DNA from: Nocardioides pinisoli | Lineage (GTDB): Bacteria > Actinomycetota > Actinomycetes > Propionibacteriales > Nocardioidaceae | Length of the DNA stretch: 64,000 nt | Assembly: GCF_024199985.1 (NCBI RefSeq) | Contig: NZ_JANARS010000003.1 | Coordinates: forward strand, 1-64,000 | Reading direction: 5' to 3' | Shown here: positions 8,666 through 16,780 of the stretch, one piece after another | Layout: each line of letters opens with the position of its first letter | Position numbering within the stretch: position 1 is the first letter of the stretch | Notes under the pieces: generated by a model | The model's database searches: none | The model's input: the letters and a program-made list of their open reading frames with translations, nothing else | Told to the model about the DNA's origin: nothing | Program-made: the position numbers and the translations under genes

Positions 8666-10112
8666 AACGCTGGCGGGGCCCGGAGCAGGTGAGGTCGAAG
8701 ACCTCACCGCCGCTGGTCTGCTCGCGACGATCAAGGCCTCCCGCGACGCCGAGCAGGCCGAGGCCGCCCGCCAGCTCCTCCTCGCCGCGCAGTGGGCCGA
8801 CCTGCACCCGCCGGAGTCGATCCACGACGCGGCCGTGTTCTCGATCCCCGCCGGCGGCCGGGAGCACGAGGAGCCCATCGCGGGTGAGGGATGCCCGCTG
8901 GTGGCCGAGTTCTGCGTCGCCGAGCTCGGCGGCGTCCTCGGGGTGTCCACGACGGCGGCGAAGAAGCTCATCGGCCACTCCCTCGAGCTGCGCCACCGCC
9001 TCCCACGCCTGTGGGCACAGGTCTACGCCGGCCGGGTCCCAGCCTGGCGGGCCCGCGCGGTGGCCGAGACCACCATCCACTCGTGCCCGTCGCTGACCCG
9101 TGAGGCGGCGGCGTTCGTCGACGCCCAGGTCGCCGCCGTGGCCGGGAAGGTCGGCCCCGCCCAGCTCGACCGGCTCGTCGCGGAGGCGATCAAGCGCTAC
9201 GACCTCGCCGAGCCTGACCCGACAGCGGATCCGGAGGACGGTTGGCTCCACGTCGACCCCCGCCACGCCAGCATCGACACCCAGGACGTCCACTACGCCG
9301 GGACGATGCGGATGGAGGCCGAGCTCGGCATCGCCGACGCTCTCGACGTCGACCGCGCCCTGGCCCACGGTGCGGCCACGTTGAAGGCACTCGGTTCCAC
9401 CGAGTCGCTGAACGTCCGCCGGGCCAAGGCCCTCGGGGACCTGGCCCGCACCCAGACCGCCCTCGACCTCCACACCCAAGGCACCGGCACCGCGGCCACC
9501 GACACCGACACCAGCACCGACAGCGACACGGGCGCCGACCCGCAGCGCTTGCCGGCCGCGCGGGAGGTCGTGCTCCACGTCCACGTCGACGCCACCTGGT
9601 CCGGCGACACCACCGTCTTCGGACCGACCGGACGGCTCGAGGAGGGCCAGCGGCTGGTGCTGCTGGACCAGATCAGGTCGTGGTGTGCCGACTCCCGGAC
9701 GAAGGTCACCATCAAGCCCGTCATCGACCTCAACACCCAGCTGCACGCCGACGCCTACAAGGTCCCCGACAAGCTCCGCGAGCAGGTCATCCTCCGAGAC
9801 CGCACCTGCGTCTTCCCGTGGTGCACCCGCCCCGCGCGGCGAGCCGACATCGACCACGTCATCCCGCACGACCCCGACGCGCAAGCCGAAGGTCGGCCCC
9901 AACCCGGACCCACCGCCACGTGGAACCTGGCCTGCCTGTGCCGGTTCCACCACCGGTTGAAGACGCACTCGGCCTGGCGCTACGCGATGGTCGCACCCGG
10001 GATCTACGAGTGGACCAGCCCGCACGGCTACCGCTACCGCCGCGACCGCACCGGCACGAGCTCGATCGACCAAGCTGATCCGCCCGGCATCCCACGCCCC
10101 CGCCGACCATGA
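8658..10112 (+). CDS. DUF222 (13E12-repeat family) HNH endonuclease
   Basis: The 484-aa protein has an N-terminal helical DUF222 domain (about residues 1-300), an acidic Thr/Asp-rich linker (near residues 275-295), and a C-terminal HNH nuclease. The nuclease core reads CVFPWCTRPARRADIDHVIPH, with a later NLACLCRFHHRLKTH; the Cys pairs and DHV/HH match the fold. This is the mycobacterial 13E12 family, a multicopy, mobile-looking group. Some mycobacterial members belong to the LexA regulon, which fits the box at its start. Biological role is unknown. It stands alone between repeat tracts. Confidence 0.88.
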   Translation: MIETLAGPGAGEVEDLTAAGLLATIKASRDAEQAEAARQLLLAAQWADLHPPESIHDAAVFSIPAGGREHEEPIAGEGCPLVAEFCVAELGGVLGVSTTAAKKLIGHSLELRHRLPRLWAQVYAGRVPAWRARAVAETTIHSCPSLTREAAAFVDAQVAAVAGKVGPAQLDRLVAEAIKRYDLAEPDPTADPEDGWLHVDPRHASIDTQDVHYAGTMRMEAELGIADALDVDRALAHGAATLKALGSTESLNVRRAKALGDLARTQTALDLHTQGTGTAATDTDTSTDSDTGADPQRLPAAREVVLHVHVDATWSGDTTVFGPTGRLEEGQRLVLLDQIRSWCADSRTKVTIKPVIDLNTQLHADAYKVPDKLREQVILRDRTCVFPWCTRPARRADIDHVIPHDPDAQAEGRPQPGPTATWNLACLCRFHHRLKTHSAWRYAMVAPGIYEWTSPHGYRYRRDRTGTSSIDQADPPGIPRPRRP

Positions 10113-10214
10113 CCCCGCCCCACCACCCCGCCAGCCACCACTGACGGGGTCACAGGCACGTCCGGATCAATACGCAGGCCAGTCAGCAGACCGCGGACGT
10201 ACCGCCGGGTGCCC

Positions 10215-10331
10215 CGCGCCGCCTCACCGCGCCGCCTCACCGCGCCGCCTCACCGCGCCGCCTCACCGCGCCGCCTCACCGCGCCGCCTCACCGCGCCGC
10301 CTCACCGCGCCGCCTCACCGCGCCGCCTCAC
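10215..10331. repeat. 13-bp tandem minisatellite, nine perfect copies
   Basis: The unit CGCGCCGCCTCAC is repeated nine times without error (117 bp), followed by a partial tenth unit at 10332. It lies in the 245-nt gap between the convergent HNH and PIG-L genes. Thirteen is not a multiple of three, so any reading frame through it is an artefact. Perfect copies suggest recent expansion by slippage or unequal recombination. The rest of the gap shows nothing recognisable. Confidence 0.95.
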
Positions 10332-10357
10332 CGCGCCCCCGACCAACCGACCCAGCT

Positions 10358-11080
10358 TCACCGCGCCGGACGACGGATGAACCACTCCGTCGACAGAAGT
10401 GCCTGACGGTCGATCGGCGACAGGCGGGCGACGAGCCCGGGAAGAGCGCCGCGGTCGACCTCCGAGCGGTGGGCCAGGATGGCGGCCACCTTCTGCTCCA
10501 GCCACGGCGAGACGTCCACCCGGTCGGTGACGTCCTCGTCGGGAGTCGCGTTCACGGCTCTGCGGGCGCCGACGATCTGCTCGATCGTCTCCACCGACGT
10601 GAGCGGGTGGGTCGCCAGGTACACAGCGCTGGGCGCCCAAGGACGGCCAGCGTCGGGATGGATGTCCAGGCCGGCTGCCTCGGCGGCCAGCACGGTCACG
10701 CGATGGGTCTGCACATGGTCTGGGTGTCCGGTCAGGCCGCCGAGGGCGTCGAACGTCACCAGCGCCTCCGGACGGAACTCGCGGATCTGCACCACGAGCC
10801 GGTGCACGGCCTCGTCCAGCGGCACGTCGCACCAGCGAGGCCGGCCCGGCGCAGACTCCGGGGCCTTCGCATCGGCGTACCCGAGCAGCCTCGGCTCGCC
10901 GGCGCCGAGGATCCGCAGCGCCTCAGCCAGCTCGGCCGCTCGCTGCGTGCTCGGCGCCCACGTGGCGGTGACGACGGCCGTCCGCGCCCCCGCCGCGGCA
11001 TGTCGGGCCAGGATGCCGCCCGCGGCCAGCGACTCGTCGTCCGGATGCCCGAACACGGCCACCAGGCTCGACAGCTCCAC
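10358..11080 (-). CDS. PIG-L family deacetylase
   Basis: The 240-aa protein has the zinc-binding HPDDE motif near the N-terminus (VAVFGHPDDESLAAGG) and the distal GHPDHVQTH histidine motif. These mark the LmbE/PIG-L N-acetylglucosaminyl deacetylase family. Relatives act on GlcNAc-inositol (MshB), bacillithiol precursors or glycopeptides; the substrate here is unknown. The GTG start follows a GGGGAGG site by 8 nt. It lies 26 nt after xdhC on the same strand, at the end of the CO-dehydrogenase maturation operon, an unexpected companion for that pathway. Confidence 0.85.
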   Translation of the reverse strand: MELSSLVAVFGHPDDESLAAGGILARHAAAGARTAVVTATWAPSTQRAAELAEALRILGAGEPRLLGYADAKAPESAPGRPRWCDVPLDEAVHRLVVQIREFRPEALVTFDALGGLTGHPDHVQTHRVTVLAAEAAGLDIHPDAGRPWAPSAVYLATHPLTSVETIEQIVGARRAVNATPDEDVTDRVDVSPWLEQKVAAILAHRSEVDRGALPGLVARLSPIDRQALLSTEWFIRRPAR

Positions 11081-11106
11081 GACAGCGACCTCCCCGAGGG
11101 ACGCAG

Positions 11107-12240
11107 TCAGTCGTCGTGGTGGATGCGCCCCTGGGTCGCGGCCAGCCGCTCCCCCGAGCCACCCCACTGGCGCGCCACGATCTCGGCCGCGATCGACACC
11201 GCGGTCTCCTCGGGGGTGCGGGCACCGAGGTCGAGGCCGATCGGCGAGGACAGCAGCGACAGCTCGGCCTCGTCCAGGCCGGCCTCGACAAGTCGTGCCA
11301 TCCGCTCGTCGTGCGTGCGGCGCGAGCCCATCGCACCGATGTAGCCGGGGCGCAGGTCGTCGTCGAGGCGCAGCGCGACCTCGAGCAGCGGCACGTCGAA
11401 CTTCGGGTCGTGGGTGAGGACCGCCAAGACGGTGCGCCGGTCGATGCGTCCGGCGTCGACCTCGGCCTGCAGGTAGCGGTGCGGCCAGTCGACGACGACC
11501 TCGTCGGCTCCCGGGAACCGCGACGTCGTCGCGAAGACGGGACGGGCGTCGCACACCGTGACGTGGTAGCCGAGGAAGGAGCCGACCTTGGCGACGGCGG
11601 CCGCGAAGTCGATGGCACCGAAGACCAGCATCCGCGGCTTGGGGGCGAAGCCCCAGACGAAGACCCGCATGCCCTCGCCGCGCCGCTCGCCGTCGGGGCC
11701 GTAGGTCAGCGTGGCGTTGGTGCCCGCCGCCAGCAGTCCGAGGGCGTCGTCGTGGACCGCGGCGTCGGCGCGCGGCGAGCCGAGGCTGCCGTCGGCCGGG
11801 CCCTCCGGCCGCACCACCAGGCGGCGCCCCACCCAGGTCGGGTCGGGGTGCTCGATCACGGTCGCCAGGGCCACCGGTCGGCCGGCCTCGATGTCGGCGG
11901 CGACCTCGCCCAGCTGGGGGAAGCTCTCCCGCGACACCCGCTCGACGAAGACGTCGAGGATGCCGCCGCAGGTGAGCCCGACCGCGAACGCGTCGTCGTC
12001 GGAGACGCCGTAGCGCTCCAGCACCGGCTCTCCGGTGGCGACCACCGACTGCGCCAGCTCGTAGACCGCGCCCTCGACGCAGCCTCCCGACACCGAGCCG
12101 ACGGCCGTGTCGTCGGGGCCGACCAGCATGGACGCGCCGGCGGGCCGCGGGGCGGAGCGGAAGGTCGCCACCACGGTGCCGACCCCGACCGTCTCGCCGG
12201 CCTCCCACCACTGCATCAGCTCGGGCAGCACGTCACGCAC
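11107..12240 (-). CDS. xdhC: XdhC/CoxF-family molybdenum hydroxylase maturation factor
   Basis: The 377-aa protein has the N-terminal XdhC/CoxI domain (VGTVVATFRSAPRPAGASM, SGGCVEGAVYELA, LTCGGILDVFVE) and a C-terminal Rossmann-like XdhC_C domain (LVFGAIDFAAAVAKVGSF... IGAMGSRRTHDERMARL). XdhC proteins bind the molybdenum cofactor and help insert the sulfurated form into xanthine dehydrogenase-type enzymes. The start overlaps the end of coxE by 8 nt, so the two are translated together. The likely client is the form II enzyme encoded at 0.1-4.6 kb. Confidence 0.92.
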   Translation of the reverse strand: MRDVLPELMQWWEAGETVGVGTVVATFRSAPRPAGASMLVGPDDTAVGSVSGGCVEGAVYELAQSVVATGEPVLERYGVSDDDAFAVGLTCGGILDVFVERVSRESFPQLGEVAADIEAGRPVALATVIEHPDPTWVGRRLVVRPEGPADGSLGSPRADAAVHDDALGLLAAGTNATLTYGPDGERRGEGMRVFVWGFAPKPRMLVFGAIDFAAAVAKVGSFLGYHVTVCDARPVFATTSRFPGADEVVVDWPHRYLQAEVDAGRIDRRTVLAVLTHDPKFDVPLLEVALRLDDDLRPGYIGAMGSRRTHDERMARLVEAGLDEAELSLLSSPIGLDLGARTPEETAVSIAAEIVARQWGGSGERLAATQGRIHHDD

Positions 12241-13372
12241 GTGCGATCACCTCCGTCAGCTCGGCGAAGGTCGCCAGCGAGTGCCCGGCGAGGAAGTCGT
12301 CGCAGTGCGGCAGCGCGGCCACGACGCCGCCCTGGAGCGGCTCGTAGCCCGCCTTGCCGCGGTGCGGGTTGACCCACACCACCCGGTGGGCGACCCGCTG
12401 GAGCCGCTCCATCTGCTCACCGAGGAGCCCCGCGTCACCGCGCTCCCACCCGTCGCTGAAGACGACGACCACGGCGCCGCGCGCCATCCCGCGCTGCCCC
12501 CACCGGTCGAGGAAGACCCGCAGCGTCTCCCCCAGCCGGGTGCCGCCGGACCAGTCCGGCACGACCTCGCCGGCCGCGATGATGGCGCGGTCGGCGTCGG
12601 GAGTCCCGAACGCGCGGGTGACGTGGGTCAGCCGGGTGCCGACGGTGAAGGTCTCGACCGTGCCGCCCGAGTGGCGCGCCGAGCGGGTGAGCCGGTGGGC
12701 CAGGCGCAGGAGCGCGTCGGCGTACGGAGTCATGGACCCGCTGACGTCGACCAGCAGCACCACCCGGCGCGGACGGGTGCCGCGCCGGCGCCAGGCGATC
12801 TGCCCGGGCTCGCCGAGGTGGCGCAGCGAGTTGCGCAGGGTGCGCGAGGCGTCGAGCTCGCCGCGGTGCCAGCGGCGGTGCCGGGCCGTACGACGCTCCG
12901 GCGGGTGCAGCGAGAGCCGGACGAACATCCCCGCGAGGCGCCGCTTCTCGGCCGCGTCGAGCGAGGCGACGTCGCGGTGCTGGAGGACCTCGGCCTCCGA
13001 CGCCATCGCGCGGACCACGTCCTCCTCCTCGGTCCCGCCGGCGCCACCGCCCTCGGCCTCGGGCAGCAGGTGGGCGGTCGACGGACGCGAGGTCTCGCGC
13101 TGGCGGGCCTGCGGCAGCCCGTCGCGCGGGTCGAACCACGCCGCGAACACCTGGTCGTAGCGCGCGAGGTCGTCGGGCGACCCGCAGAGCGTGGCCCTCC
13201 CGGCCCAGTAGGTCGCCTGGCGGTCGTCGGCACCGACGACGGACACCGCCGCCAGGAACCCGTGGGCTCGGTCCTGCGTCACCGGCACCCCGGAGGCCCG
13301 CAGCGCCCGGGTGAACCCGAGCAGCACCTCGTCGGCGCCGTGGCGCACGGTGCTCGCGTCGGGGAGGCTCAT
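12233..13372 (-). CDS. coxE: CoxE-like von Willebrand factor A protein
   Basis: The 379-aa protein has a charged N-terminal half and a C-terminal VWA domain with the MIDAS motif DVSGSM (near residue 218), followed by the conserved SGGTRLGETL and VVVFSDGWERGD. CoxE works with the MoxR ATPase CoxD in assembling the CuSMoO2 or related active site of CO dehydrogenases. Its ATG overlaps the coxD stop (ATGA). Pairing of a MoxR ATPase with a VWA partner is a general chaperone arrangement, and the XdhC neighbour ties this pair to a molybdenum hydroxylase. Confidence 0.9.
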   Translation of the reverse strand: MSLPDASTVRHGADEVLLGFTRALRASGVPVTQDRAHGFLAAVSVVGADDRQATYWAGRATLCGSPDDLARYDQVFAAWFDPRDGLPQARQRETSRPSTAHLLPEAEGGGAGGTEEEDVVRAMASEAEVLQHRDVASLDAAEKRRLAGMFVRLSLHPPERRTARHRRWHRGELDASRTLRNSLRHLGEPGQIAWRRRGTRPRRVVLLVDVSGSMTPYADALLRLAHRLTRSARHSGGTVETFTVGTRLTHVTRAFGTPDADRAIIAAGEVVPDWSGGTRLGETLRVFLDRWGQRGMARGAVVVVFSDGWERGDAGLLGEQMERLQRVAHRVVWVNPHRGKAGYEPLQGGVVAALPHCDDFLAGHSLATFAELTEVIARA

Positions 13373-14244
13373 CGCGAGAGCATCCGGTCCAGCGCGGCCC
13401 GCACCCGGTCGGCGTCCTCGCGGTACTTCAGCAGGGCACCGAGGGTCGCGGCCGCCGACGCCAGGTCGAGGTCGGTGGTGCCGAGGTAGGTGAGAGCGCG
13501 CGCCCAGTCGAGCGTCTCGGCCACGCCCGGCGGCTTGAGCAGGTCGTCGCGCTGCCGGAGCTGCTGCACGACCTCGACAACCTGGCGCGCCAGCGCCTGG
13601 CTGACCTCGGGGGCGCGGGAGCGGACGATCTCGACCTCGCGCTCGAGACCCGGGTGGTCGATCCAGTGGTAGAGGCAGCGGCGCTTGAGGGCGTCGTGCA
13701 GCTCGCGGGTGCGGTTGGAGGTCAGCACGACCAGGGGCGGCTCGGGGGCGGTGACCGTGCCGAACTCGGGGATGGTCACCTGCCAGGTCGACAGGACCTC
13801 CAGCAGGAACGCCTCGAACTCGTCGTCGGCGCGGTCGACCTCGTCGACCAGCAGCACCGCCGGCGCCTGCCGGAGCGCGGCGAGGACGGGTCGCGCGAGC
13901 AGGAAGCGCTCGTCGTAGAGGCTCTTCTCCGCCTCGTCGGGGTCGACGTCGCCGCCCGCCTCGAGCGCCCGCAGGTGCAGGATCTGGCGGGGGAAGTCCC
14001 AGTCGTAGAGGGCCTGGCTGGCGTCGATGCCCTCGTAGCACTGCAGCCGCACCAGGGGCAGCTCCAGGCTCTGCGCGAGCGCCTCGGCGAGCGCCGTCTT
14101 GCCGGTGCCGGGCTCGCCCTCCAGGAGCAGCGGGCGCTGCATCCGCGCGGCGAGGAAGACGACGGTCGCCAGCTCGTCGTCGGAGAGGTAGCCGGTCGCG
14201 CCCAGCCGGGCCGCGACGTCGGCGGCGGAGTCGATCCCCTGCAT
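13369..14244 (-). CDS. coxD: CoxD-like MoxR-family AAA+ ATPase
   Basis: The 291-aa AAA+ ATPase shows Walker A GEPGTGKT (near residue 43), Walker B VLLVDEVDRAD and the sensor region VVLTSNRTRELHDALKRRC, all typical of MoxR proteins. It is the ATP-driven partner of the VWA protein encoded by the overlapping next gene, and in the cox system it is needed for metal cluster maturation. The ATG at 14244 gives a normal N-terminus (MQGIDSAADV); a GTG at 14268 is possible, but neither has a strong ribosome site. The gap to the upstream gene is 63 nt, so co-transcription is likely. Confidence 0.92.
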   Translation of the reverse strand: MQGIDSAADVAARLGATGYLSDDELATVVFLAARMQRPLLLEGEPGTGKTALAEALAQSLELPLVRLQCYEGIDASQALYDWDFPRQILHLRALEAGGDVDPDEAEKSLYDERFLLARPVLAALRQAPAVLLVDEVDRADDEFEAFLLEVLSTWQVTIPEFGTVTAPEPPLVVLTSNRTRELHDALKRRCLYHWIDHPGLEREVEIVRSRAPEVSQALARQVVEVVQQLRQRDDLLKPPGVAETLDWARALTYLGTTDLDLASAAATLGALLKYREDADRVRAALDRMLSR

Positions 14245-14307
14245 GTGGCTCAGGCTACGACCCACCACGTTGGCCGGACGTTGGCCGGGACGTCCTCGAC
14301 AGCCGGG

Positions 14308-14853
14308 TCACCGCGAGTCGACGTCGGCGCCGGTCGCGAGGTCGCCGCACTCGACCAGCTCCACCTGGTGCGCCGCGAGGTAGTCGCGCGCCCCGCGGTC
14401 TCCGGTCGCCGACGCCATCACGCCGGCCCAGTGGTCGCGGCCGAGGAGCACCGGGTGTCCCGGCACCCCGTCGTACGACGCCCGCGCGAGACTCGTGCGT
14501 CCCTGCGCGGCGTCGAGCACGCGGAGCACCACGGCCGCGTCGACGTCGGGGAGGTCGACCAGGGAGACGATCACGGAGTCGTGGTCGGTGTAGGAGAGCG
14601 CCTCGAGCCCCGTGCGCAGGGAGGCGCCCATCCCCTCGGCCCAGTCGTCGCAGCGGATGCGCGAGACCGACATCGGCAGCAGCGCCGCTGCACGCCCTGC
14701 CTCTGCCCCCAGCACCACCACGATCTCCTCGCACGGGAGCAGCGCCTGCACCGCGCGCAGCAGCCACGAGGTGCCGTCGTCGTCGCGAGCCAGCGCCTTG
14801 GGGCCGCCGAAGCGCCTCCCCCCTCCTGCGGCGAGCAGCAGTCCGACGGTCAC
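14308..14853 (-). CDS. MobA/MocA-like molybdenum cofactor nucleotidyltransferase
   Basis: The 181-aa protein opens VTVGLLLAAGGGRRFGGPKAL, the nucleotide-binding signature of the MobA/IspD glycosyltransferase-A-like fold, and contains VSLVDLPDVD with the metal-binding Asp and GVPGHPVLLGRDHW. Family members CoxI-like/MocA attach CMP to molybdopterin to make the cytosine dinucleotide cofactor used by CO-dehydrogenase-type enzymes. It is first in the maturation operon, so its transcript start lies in 14854-15022. MobA (GTP) specificity cannot be excluded from sequence alone, but the operon context favours the CMP form. Confidence 0.82.
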   Translation of the reverse strand: MTVGLLLAAGGGRRFGGPKALARDDDGTSWLLRAVQALLPCEEIVVVLGAEAGRAAALLPMSVSRIRCDDWAEGMGASLRTGLEALSYTDHDSVIVSLVDLPDVDAAVVLRVLDAAQGRTSLARASYDGVPGHPVLLGRDHWAGVMASATGDRGARDYLAAHQVELVECGDLATGADVDSR

Positions 14854-15022
14854 CCGGGCAGCATCCCCGACCGCACCGGTGTTCTCAACCGGCTCCTGGC
14901 CGTGACGACTCGGGACCTTGGGCCCGCGACCTCGGGGCCGTTGGACCACGGCGCCCCTCGTGCCGGACCGGGAGGGTGGTCACACCACGTCGGACGCACG
15001 CAAGGACCCACGAAGGACCCGG

Positions 15023-15661
15023 ATGACCACACGAACGCAGCCGCTGCCACCGTCGGCCGGGCCCACCGGTCCGCCGGCGACGACGAGGGGCTCGTGGGTG
15101 GGCATGCTCGTGTGGTCGGCGGCCAGCCTCGTCGCCTCCTTCGTGCTCGCGACGGAGGCCGTCACCCTGGCCGGCGACCAGGACGCGGCCTTCACCTGTG
15201 ACATCAACGCGGTGGTCAGCTGCGGAACGGTGGGCAGCTCGTGGCAGGCGTCGGTCTTCGGCTTCCCCAACGCGTTCCTCGGCCTGGTCAGCGAGCCGGT
15301 CGTGATCACGCTCGCCGTCGCCGGGCTCGCCGGCGTCCGCTTCCCGCGCTGGCTGATGCTGGCCGCCCAGGTGGGCTACACCCTCGGGCTGGCCCTGGCG
15401 TACTGGCTCCTCCACCAGGCGGTCTTCCACATCGGTGCGGTGTGCCCGTGGTGCCTGCTGGTCACCGTGGCCACCACGTTCGTCTTCGTCGAGATGACCC
15501 GCATCAACGTGCTCATGGGCAACCTGCCCCTGCCCCGTGCCGCCCGCCCCCTCCTCGAGAAGGTGGTCCGGCACCGGCTCGACCTGCTGGCAGCGGTGGT
15601 GTGGCTCTACGGGATCTTCCTGCTCCTCGTGGTGCGCTACGGCGACGCGTTGTTCACCTGA
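15023..15661 (+). CDS. vitamin K epoxide reductase (VKOR) family membrane protein
   Basis: The 212-aa protein has about five hydrophobic segments. The periplasmic-loop Cys pair is in CDINAVVSCGTVGSS and the redox CXXC in CPWC, where the quinone-linked active site lies. Bacterial VKOR proteins reoxidise DsbA-like thiol oxidases and so drive disulfide formation outside the membrane in actinobacteria. No DsbA partner is fused or adjacent. The ATG follows GAAGGA at a suitable distance. It is convergent with the cupin gene; the two stop codons form the arms of a short hairpin. Confidence 0.88.
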   Translation: MTTRTQPLPPSAGPTGPPATTRGSWVGMLVWSAASLVASFVLATEAVTLAGDQDAAFTCDINAVVSCGTVGSSWQASVFGFPNAFLGLVSEPVVITLAVAGLAGVRFPRWLMLAAQVGYTLGLALAYWLLHQAVFHIGAVCPWCLLVTVATTFVFVEMTRINVLMGNLPLPRAARPLLEKVVRHRLDLLAAVVWLYGIFLLLVVRYGDALFT

Positions 15662-15678
15662 CCGGTCGGTTCCGGTCA
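15659..15678. terminator. possible bidirectional hairpin between convergent genes
   Basis: TGACCGG-TCGGTT-CCGGTCA is a perfect 7-bp stem with a 6-nt loop. Its outer bases are the stop codon of the VKOR gene and the complement of the cupin gene's stop codon. There is no clear T-run on either side, so intrinsic termination is only plausible. Confidence 0.4.
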
Positions 15679-16020
15679 GGCCCCCGGCACGCCGTGCAGG
15701 CCGACGGTCAGCAGGACGGCGGCGTCCTCGAGAGCCTCGAGGTCGTGTCGGACCAGCGGGATCACGACGTGGTCGCCGGCCTCGCCATCCCAGGTCTCGT
15801 CGCCTGCGTGCAGCCTCACCCGGCCGCGCAGCACCTGCAGCGTCGCCTCCCCGGGGCCGTCGTGCTCGCCGAGCCGGCGGTGCGCAACGAGGGCGATCAG
15901 CGTCTGCCGCAGGACGTGGCCCTGCCCGCCGTAGACGGTGTGGGCGCTGCGCCCGGCGCTGGTGCGGCGCGCCGCCGCGAGGTGCTCGTCCACCAGCGCT
16001 TCCAGCGGGGTGCTGTTCAT
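15676..16020 (-). CDS. small cupin-domain protein
   Basis: The 114-aa single-domain cupin contains the first motif as HRRLGEHDGPGEATLQVLRGRVRLHAG and the second as GDHVVIPLVRHDLEALEDA. The usual metal-binding histidines are partly kept (H in the first motif, H in VRHDL). Function is unknown: small cupins serve as sensors, isomerases or metal-binding proteins. The ATG follows GGAGG by 7 nt. It is separated from narI by 28 nt on the same strand and could be co-transcribed with the nitrate reductase genes. Confidence 0.75.
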   Translation of the reverse strand: MNSTPLEALVDEHLAAARRTSAGRSAHTVYGGQGHVLRQTLIALVAHRRLGEHDGPGEATLQVLRGRVRLHAGDETWDGEAGDHVVIPLVRHDLEALEDAAVLLTVGLHGVPGA

Positions 16021-16048
16021 CGTGGTCCTCCGGGATCTGTCGTTGCGG

Positions 16049-16780
16049 TCATCGTGGCACCTCGTCCCAGCCGCGACGGGGAGCGGCGCTGCCGAGCGCA
16101 CGCTCATCGCGGGAGCGGTAGACGATGTAGGGACGGGTGAGGTAGCCGACCGGCGCGGAGAACACGTGGACCAACCGGGTGAACGGCCAGAGGGCGAAGA
16201 GGCCGAAGGCCACCAGGGCGTGCAGCTGGAACCCGACCGGAGCGTCCGCCATCAGGTCGGCGTCGGGCTGGAAGGCGAGGAACGAGCGGTACCAGACCGA
16301 GACGCCCTCGCGGTAGTTGTACTCACCGCCGAGGCTGAAGATCGACCCGGCGATGGTGTTCCACATGCCCAGCACGATGGCCGCGGCCAGGAAGGCGTAC
16401 ATCACCTTGTCCATCCGCGTGGTCGCGGAGAACACGGGTCCGACGGTGCGCCGTCGGTAGATCAGGATCGCCATGCCCACCAGCGCCATCGCCCCTGCGA
16501 CGAGACCGCCGACCACGGCGACGTAGTGGTAGAGGTGGTCGCCGATGCCGACCGCCTCGGTCCACGACCGCGGCACGAGCAGTCCGATGACGTGGCCGCC
16601 GACCACGCCGAGCATGCCGAAGTGGAACAGCGGCGACCCGAGCCGGAGGAGCCGGTCCTCGTAGAGCTGGGAGGACCGCGTGGTCCAGCCGAACTTGTCG
16701 TAGCGGTAGCGCCACACGTGCCCGACGACAAATACGGCGAGGCACAGGTAGGGGACGATGACCCAGAGCAGGACGTTCAC
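16049..16780 (-). CDS. narI: NarI, respiratory nitrate reductase gamma subunit (cytochrome b)
   Basis: The 243-aa membrane protein has five predicted transmembrane segments and carries the di-heme b of nitrate reductase, taking electrons from menaquinol. Conserved histidines for heme are seen in LFHFGMLGVVGGHVIGL and in the C-terminal GFQLHALVAFGLFALWPFTRLVHVFSAPVGYLTRPYIVYR. The length is normal. The GTG start overlaps the narJ stop (GTGA). It is the last gene of narGHJI. Confidence 0.96.
   Translation of the reverse strand: MNVLLWVIVPYLCLAVFVVGHVWRYRYDKFGWTTRSSQLYEDRLLRLGSPLFHFGMLGVVGGHVIGLLVPRSWTEAVGIGDHLYHYVAVVGGLVAGAMALVGMAILIYRRRTVGPVFSATTRMDKVMYAFLAAAIVLGMWNTIAGSIFSLGGEYNYREGVSVWYRSFLAFQPDADLMADAPVGFQLHALVAFGLFALWPFTRLVHVFSAPVGYLTRPYIVYRSRDERALGSAAPRRGWDEVPR

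Noticed and set aside
10209..10406. Open reading frame through the 13-bp repeats, encoding a Pro/Arg-rich peptide
   Set aside because: A 13-bp unit cycles through all three frames, and no start or ribosome site is convincing; it is a by-product of the minisatellite.
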